From positions 1 through 41,614 of the forward strand of contig JADLDK010000034.1 of the NCBI GenBank assembly GCA_020846715.1: a DNA stretch of 41,614 nucleotides. Direction: 5' to 3'. A program made the translations under genes and the position numbers. This DNA is from Armatimonadota bacterium (GTDB lineage Bacteria > Armatimonadota > UBA5829 > DSUL01). Within the stretch, counting starts at the first letter, position 1. Each line of letters begins with the position of its first letter. Under the pieces are notes generated by a model, which saw only the letters and a list, made by a program, of their open reading frames with translations, ran no database searches and had not been told where the DNA came from. Of this stretch, positions 38,964-41,614 are shown one piece after another.

Positions 38964-41567
38964 GTGCGAAATAGTGGTTGCTCTCTCGTTAACGGGGCGT
39001 TGTACCAGAGTGCAGGGACGGTTGGAATACGCGCTTTGCGCATTTTATCCTTCCTGCTTATCGGGTTTGCGCTTGTTGCGCCAGTCGTCGCTGATGAGGT
39101 TGTCATTGGCACAGGCACGTCGTTCTGGGGGTTGCCTCTATCGACGTCCTATCACGATGCTCGCACGCAAGTTATCTATCTGGCTTCAGAGGTCGGCGCC
39201 GCCGGCAGAATAGGCGGCCTGGCGCTGGATGTTATGACCAAGCCGGGAGAGGCGCTGGGCAACTTCACGATCCGTATGAAGCAGACGCCGCTCTCCAGTT
39301 ACTCTCCTGGCGTCTGGGAGTCCACAGGCTGGACAGTGTGTTACCAGACTACCACCAGTATCTCGACGACCGGGTGGGTGAACTTCGAGTTTACGACTCC
39401 GTTTGTCTACGACGGCGTCTCGAACCTGATGGTGGACTTCTCCTTCAACAACAGCAGTTGGAGTTCTGACGGCTATTGCCGGTATTCTGCGACCTCTGCG
39501 GATCGGACTCTTTACTACCGGACCAACAGCTCTTATGGTGACCCTCTAACCTGGTCTGGTTCCTCGAATCCCACCCCGAGTCGGATATCCGGGATACCCA
39601 ACGTCAAGTTGAGCATAGGGCCCCCAGCGCAGCGCCCGGTTTTCAATCCTCCGGGCGGCGCATACTCTGCACCGCAAATTGTGACGATAACCTGCGACAC
39701 TGCAGGCGCCGTGATTCACTATACACTGAATGGAATGGACCCAACGGAGTCAGACCCCGTGGTCGCGAACGGTGGCACTGTTAGCGTCCCTGTATCTCCT
39801 CCTACGACTTTGAAGGCTCGAGCCTGGGCTGCTGGATTTGTTCCGAGTCCGGTGACATCGGCGCTATACAGGCTTCCGGGGATAGTCCATGTATCACCAA
39901 GCGGTAATGACTCCAAAGACGGGTTATCCTGGGCGAAAGCAAAGAAGACAGTTACTGCCGGGCTCGGCGCTGCTTACGCAGGCGAAGAAGTCTGGGTGGC
40001 TGGCAATGCGTCCCATCCCTATGCGGAGCGCATTACGCTCAAGGGTGGTGTGGGCTTGTATGGTGGGTTTGCTGGAACTGAAACCAGCCGTAATCAGAGG
40101 AACTGGCAGGCCAACGTTACTATTCTGGATGGAAGCGGAACAGGTGATGTTGTGGAGGCACCGTCTGGTGTTACCTCCACAGCCGTGGTCGATGGGTTCA
40201 CAGTGAGAAATGGCTACTTTGGTATCTCCTGCTACTCCTCCTCTCTGACGATTGCGAACAACACCATTACGAACAACATCGAGAAAGGGGCAAGCCCTGA
40301 CGGACCCGAGCAAGGAGGTTATGGTATTTACTGCTACTCGTCCTCTCCGACGATCATGAACAACACGATCTCTAGGAACGATAAGCATGGCATCTACTGC
40401 AGCGGCTCCTCTCCGACGATCGCATACAACACCATCTCGGAGAACAGTTCTTCTGGCATCGACTGCTCCTTCTCCTCGTCTCCGACTATTACGAACAACA
40501 CGATCTTCGAGAGCAACTATGGCATCAGGTGCTCCTCCTCCTCCTCTCCGACGATTGCGAACAATACAATCTCGTGGAACATCGATGATGGTATCTACTG
40601 CTCCTCCTCCTCTCCGACGATCGCGAACAACACCATCACGGGAAACGGCTATACAGGTATCTCCTGCTACTCCTCCTCCTCTCCGACGATTGCGAACAAC
40701 ACGATCTTCGAGAGCAACTATGGCATCAGGTGCTCCTCCTCCTCTGCGGTAATTACGAACAACACAATTTCCGGCAACCGCGAGGTTGGTATCTCCTGCT
40801 CCTCCTCCACCCCGACGATCACGAACAACATTGTTGCTTTTAACGCGAAGGGCCTTGACAACAGCAGCGGTATCCCGGTCCTCAACAACAACTGTGTTTT
40901 CAATCCGGGTGGGGTAAACTACGACGGCCTGAACGCTGGGGCGGGAGATATAAATGTTGATCCGAAGCTACAGTCGGCTCAAACTGGTAAACTTCACATT
41001 CAGCCAGACTCTCCCTGCGTAGATGCAGGACTGGACAGCGCCGTGCAGCCGGATTGGAAGGATATGGACGGTCAGGCGCGCATACAGGGCGCGCATGTGG
41101 ATATTGGGGCAGATGAGTCCGATGGGACCGTGTGGCCAGAGTATCAGCCTGTAATAGTTCGCGTCAGTCCTTCTGGGGTAGATGACGCTGCGCATGATGG
41201 CAGCAACTGGGCGCTTGCCAAGCGGACAGTTCAGGCGGGTGTGGAGGCGGCTTCCGTGGCAGGTGGGGAGGTCTGGGTTGCCGCCGGAACTTATTCTGAG
41301 CATGTGGTGATGCGAGCTTCCGTCTCTTTGTATGGCGGTTTTGCAGGGACAGAGACTTCGCGTGATGAGCGCGACTGGACTGCTAACAGGACCATATTGG
41401 ACGGTAGTGGCACAGGCTACGTGGTAAGAGGGTTTTCTCCCGGATACTTTACAAACGTGCTAGATGGGTTTACGGTGAGGAACGGCAGCGGGGGTATCTA
41501 CTGCTCCTCCTCTTCTCCTGCCATTGCCAACATGGACTGTCAACGGTTGTACGCACAATTTGTTTAG
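38964..41567 (+). pseudogene. Large secreted right-handed beta-helix protein, interrupted by an insertion sequence
   Basis: After a signal peptide (near LIGFALVAPVVA) come an N-terminal beta domain (to about residue 215), a chitobiase C-terminal-like domain (about 225-303, DTAGAVIHYTLNGMDPT), a right-handed parallel beta-helix (from VHVSPSGND, about 305) with an Asn-ladder of repeated SSSPTIANNTI rungs (425-632), and a second copy starting at VRVSPSG (about 729). Around 41533, in the first rung of copy 2, the sequence changes to that of an IS end, and the last 11 codons (MDCQRLYAQFV) are encoded by the IS. GTG 38964 with GGAGG 6 bases upstream is the start. The true C-terminus lies beyond the window or is lost. 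Confidence 0.85.
40210..40860 (+). repeat. Tandem in-frame repeats of the beta-helix (Asn-ladder) rungs
   Basis: About ten to twelve imperfect units of around 66-72 bases, each encoding a rung such as SSSPTIANNTIS-N, with runs of Ser codons written TCC TCC. Two units (40492-40543 and 40693-40744) are identical over about 52 bases, 201 bases apart. Such repeats can change number by recombination. They are coding repeats, not CRISPR spacers. Confidence 0.85.
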
Positions 41568-41614
41568 TTAGTCTTTCGTTCGAACTCCAAGGGGCTCAAG
41601 TAGCCCAGGCTTGA
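41533..41614 (-). mobile_element. IS3-family insertion sequence (one end, partial)
   Basis: The beta-helix repeats stop abruptly near 41533, where TGGACTGTCAACGG begins, which would be the terminal inverted repeat. The remainder encodes, on the minus strand, the C-terminus of an IS3-family transposase. The other end, target duplication and most of the element lie outside the window. The exact boundary is a guess within a few bases. Confidence 0.75.
41564..41614 (-). CDS. IS3-family transposase OrfB, C-terminal fragment
   Basis: Only 16 codons plus a TAA stop are in the window. The translation ends SLGYLSPLEFERKTN, matching the conserved H-S-x-LGYLSPxEFE ending of IS3-family DDE transposases (the rve integrase core lies upstream, outside). 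It is read on the minus strand, opposite the interrupted beta-helix gene, and its stop is 31 bases from the presumed end of the element. Confidence 0.8.
   Translation of the reverse strand, partial: SSLGYLSPLEFERKTN

Noticed and set aside
40210..40860. Repeat array resembling CRISPR
   Set aside because: Units are in-frame, imperfect and rich in Ser and Asn codons; there are no spacers of uniform length or unrelated sequence.

Overview
The window looks like chromosomal DNA of a free-living, aerobic, Gram-negative-type bacterium, most likely Armatimonadota. This is an inference from the combination of genes: a TIGR03790-family secreted protein, PEP-CTERM proteins, a DUF1559-type pseudopilin with a class III signal, an Alternative Complex III subunit beside a Sco1/SenC protein, a SufBCDSU operon, and an ImuB/DnaE2 mutagenesis cassette with a Gram-positive-style LexA box. 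No rRNA, tRNA or CRISPR array was seen.

Layout. 1-2035 (minus): a Sco1 copper chaperone cut by the window edge and an ActF-like membrane subunit. 2036-2620: a divergent regulatory region with a CRP/FNR-type palindrome and a sigma70 promoter. 2621-8035 (plus): the compact sufBCDSU Fe-S cluster assembly operon. 8091-14813: a sugar-acid catabolism block. It holds a TIM-barrel isomerase/epimerase and a Gfo/Idh/MocA oxidoreductase (minus), a GH88-type unsaturated uronyl hydrolase with a conserved small protein and an SDR dehydrogenase (plus), and kdgK and eda (minus). Together they suggest unsaturated uronides -> KDG -> KDPG -> pyruvate + glyceraldehyde-3-phosphate. 14814-15459: no gene, but a run of stem-loops ending in a strong intrinsic terminator, a candidate structured RNA.

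15460-21629: housekeeping genes, namely a TPR protein, der, plsY, a trans-sulfuration enzyme (convergently overlapping plsY), fetBA-like iron export, and surE with a promoter that implies a leaderless mRNA. 21630-25926: a cell-surface block with two tandem paralogous PEP-CTERM proteins behind a long structured leader, then a large TIGR03790 protein. 26080-26364: a small unknown protein with its own strong promoter. 26486-31323 (minus): an SOS-type translesion cassette (imuB, a DUF6504-like gene, dnaE2) under a perfect LexA-type palindrome. 31394-34159: an acetyltransferase, a serine hydrolase and an atypical MBL-fold protein. 34309-37495: envelope and stress-type proteins. 37496-38598: a structured 5' leader and a pseudopilin. 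38599-41614: a large secreted beta-helix gene interrupted by one end of an IS3-family insertion sequence, whose transposase C-terminus runs off the window.

Most apparent open frames antisense to these genes are shadows and are not listed. The most unusual items are the candidate structured RNA at 15.1 kb, the ImuB/DUF6504/DnaE2 cassette, the structured pseudopilin leader, the tandem PEP-CTERM paralogs and the IS interruption of the beta-helix gene. Protein family calls rest on motif recognition by eye, with no database search.
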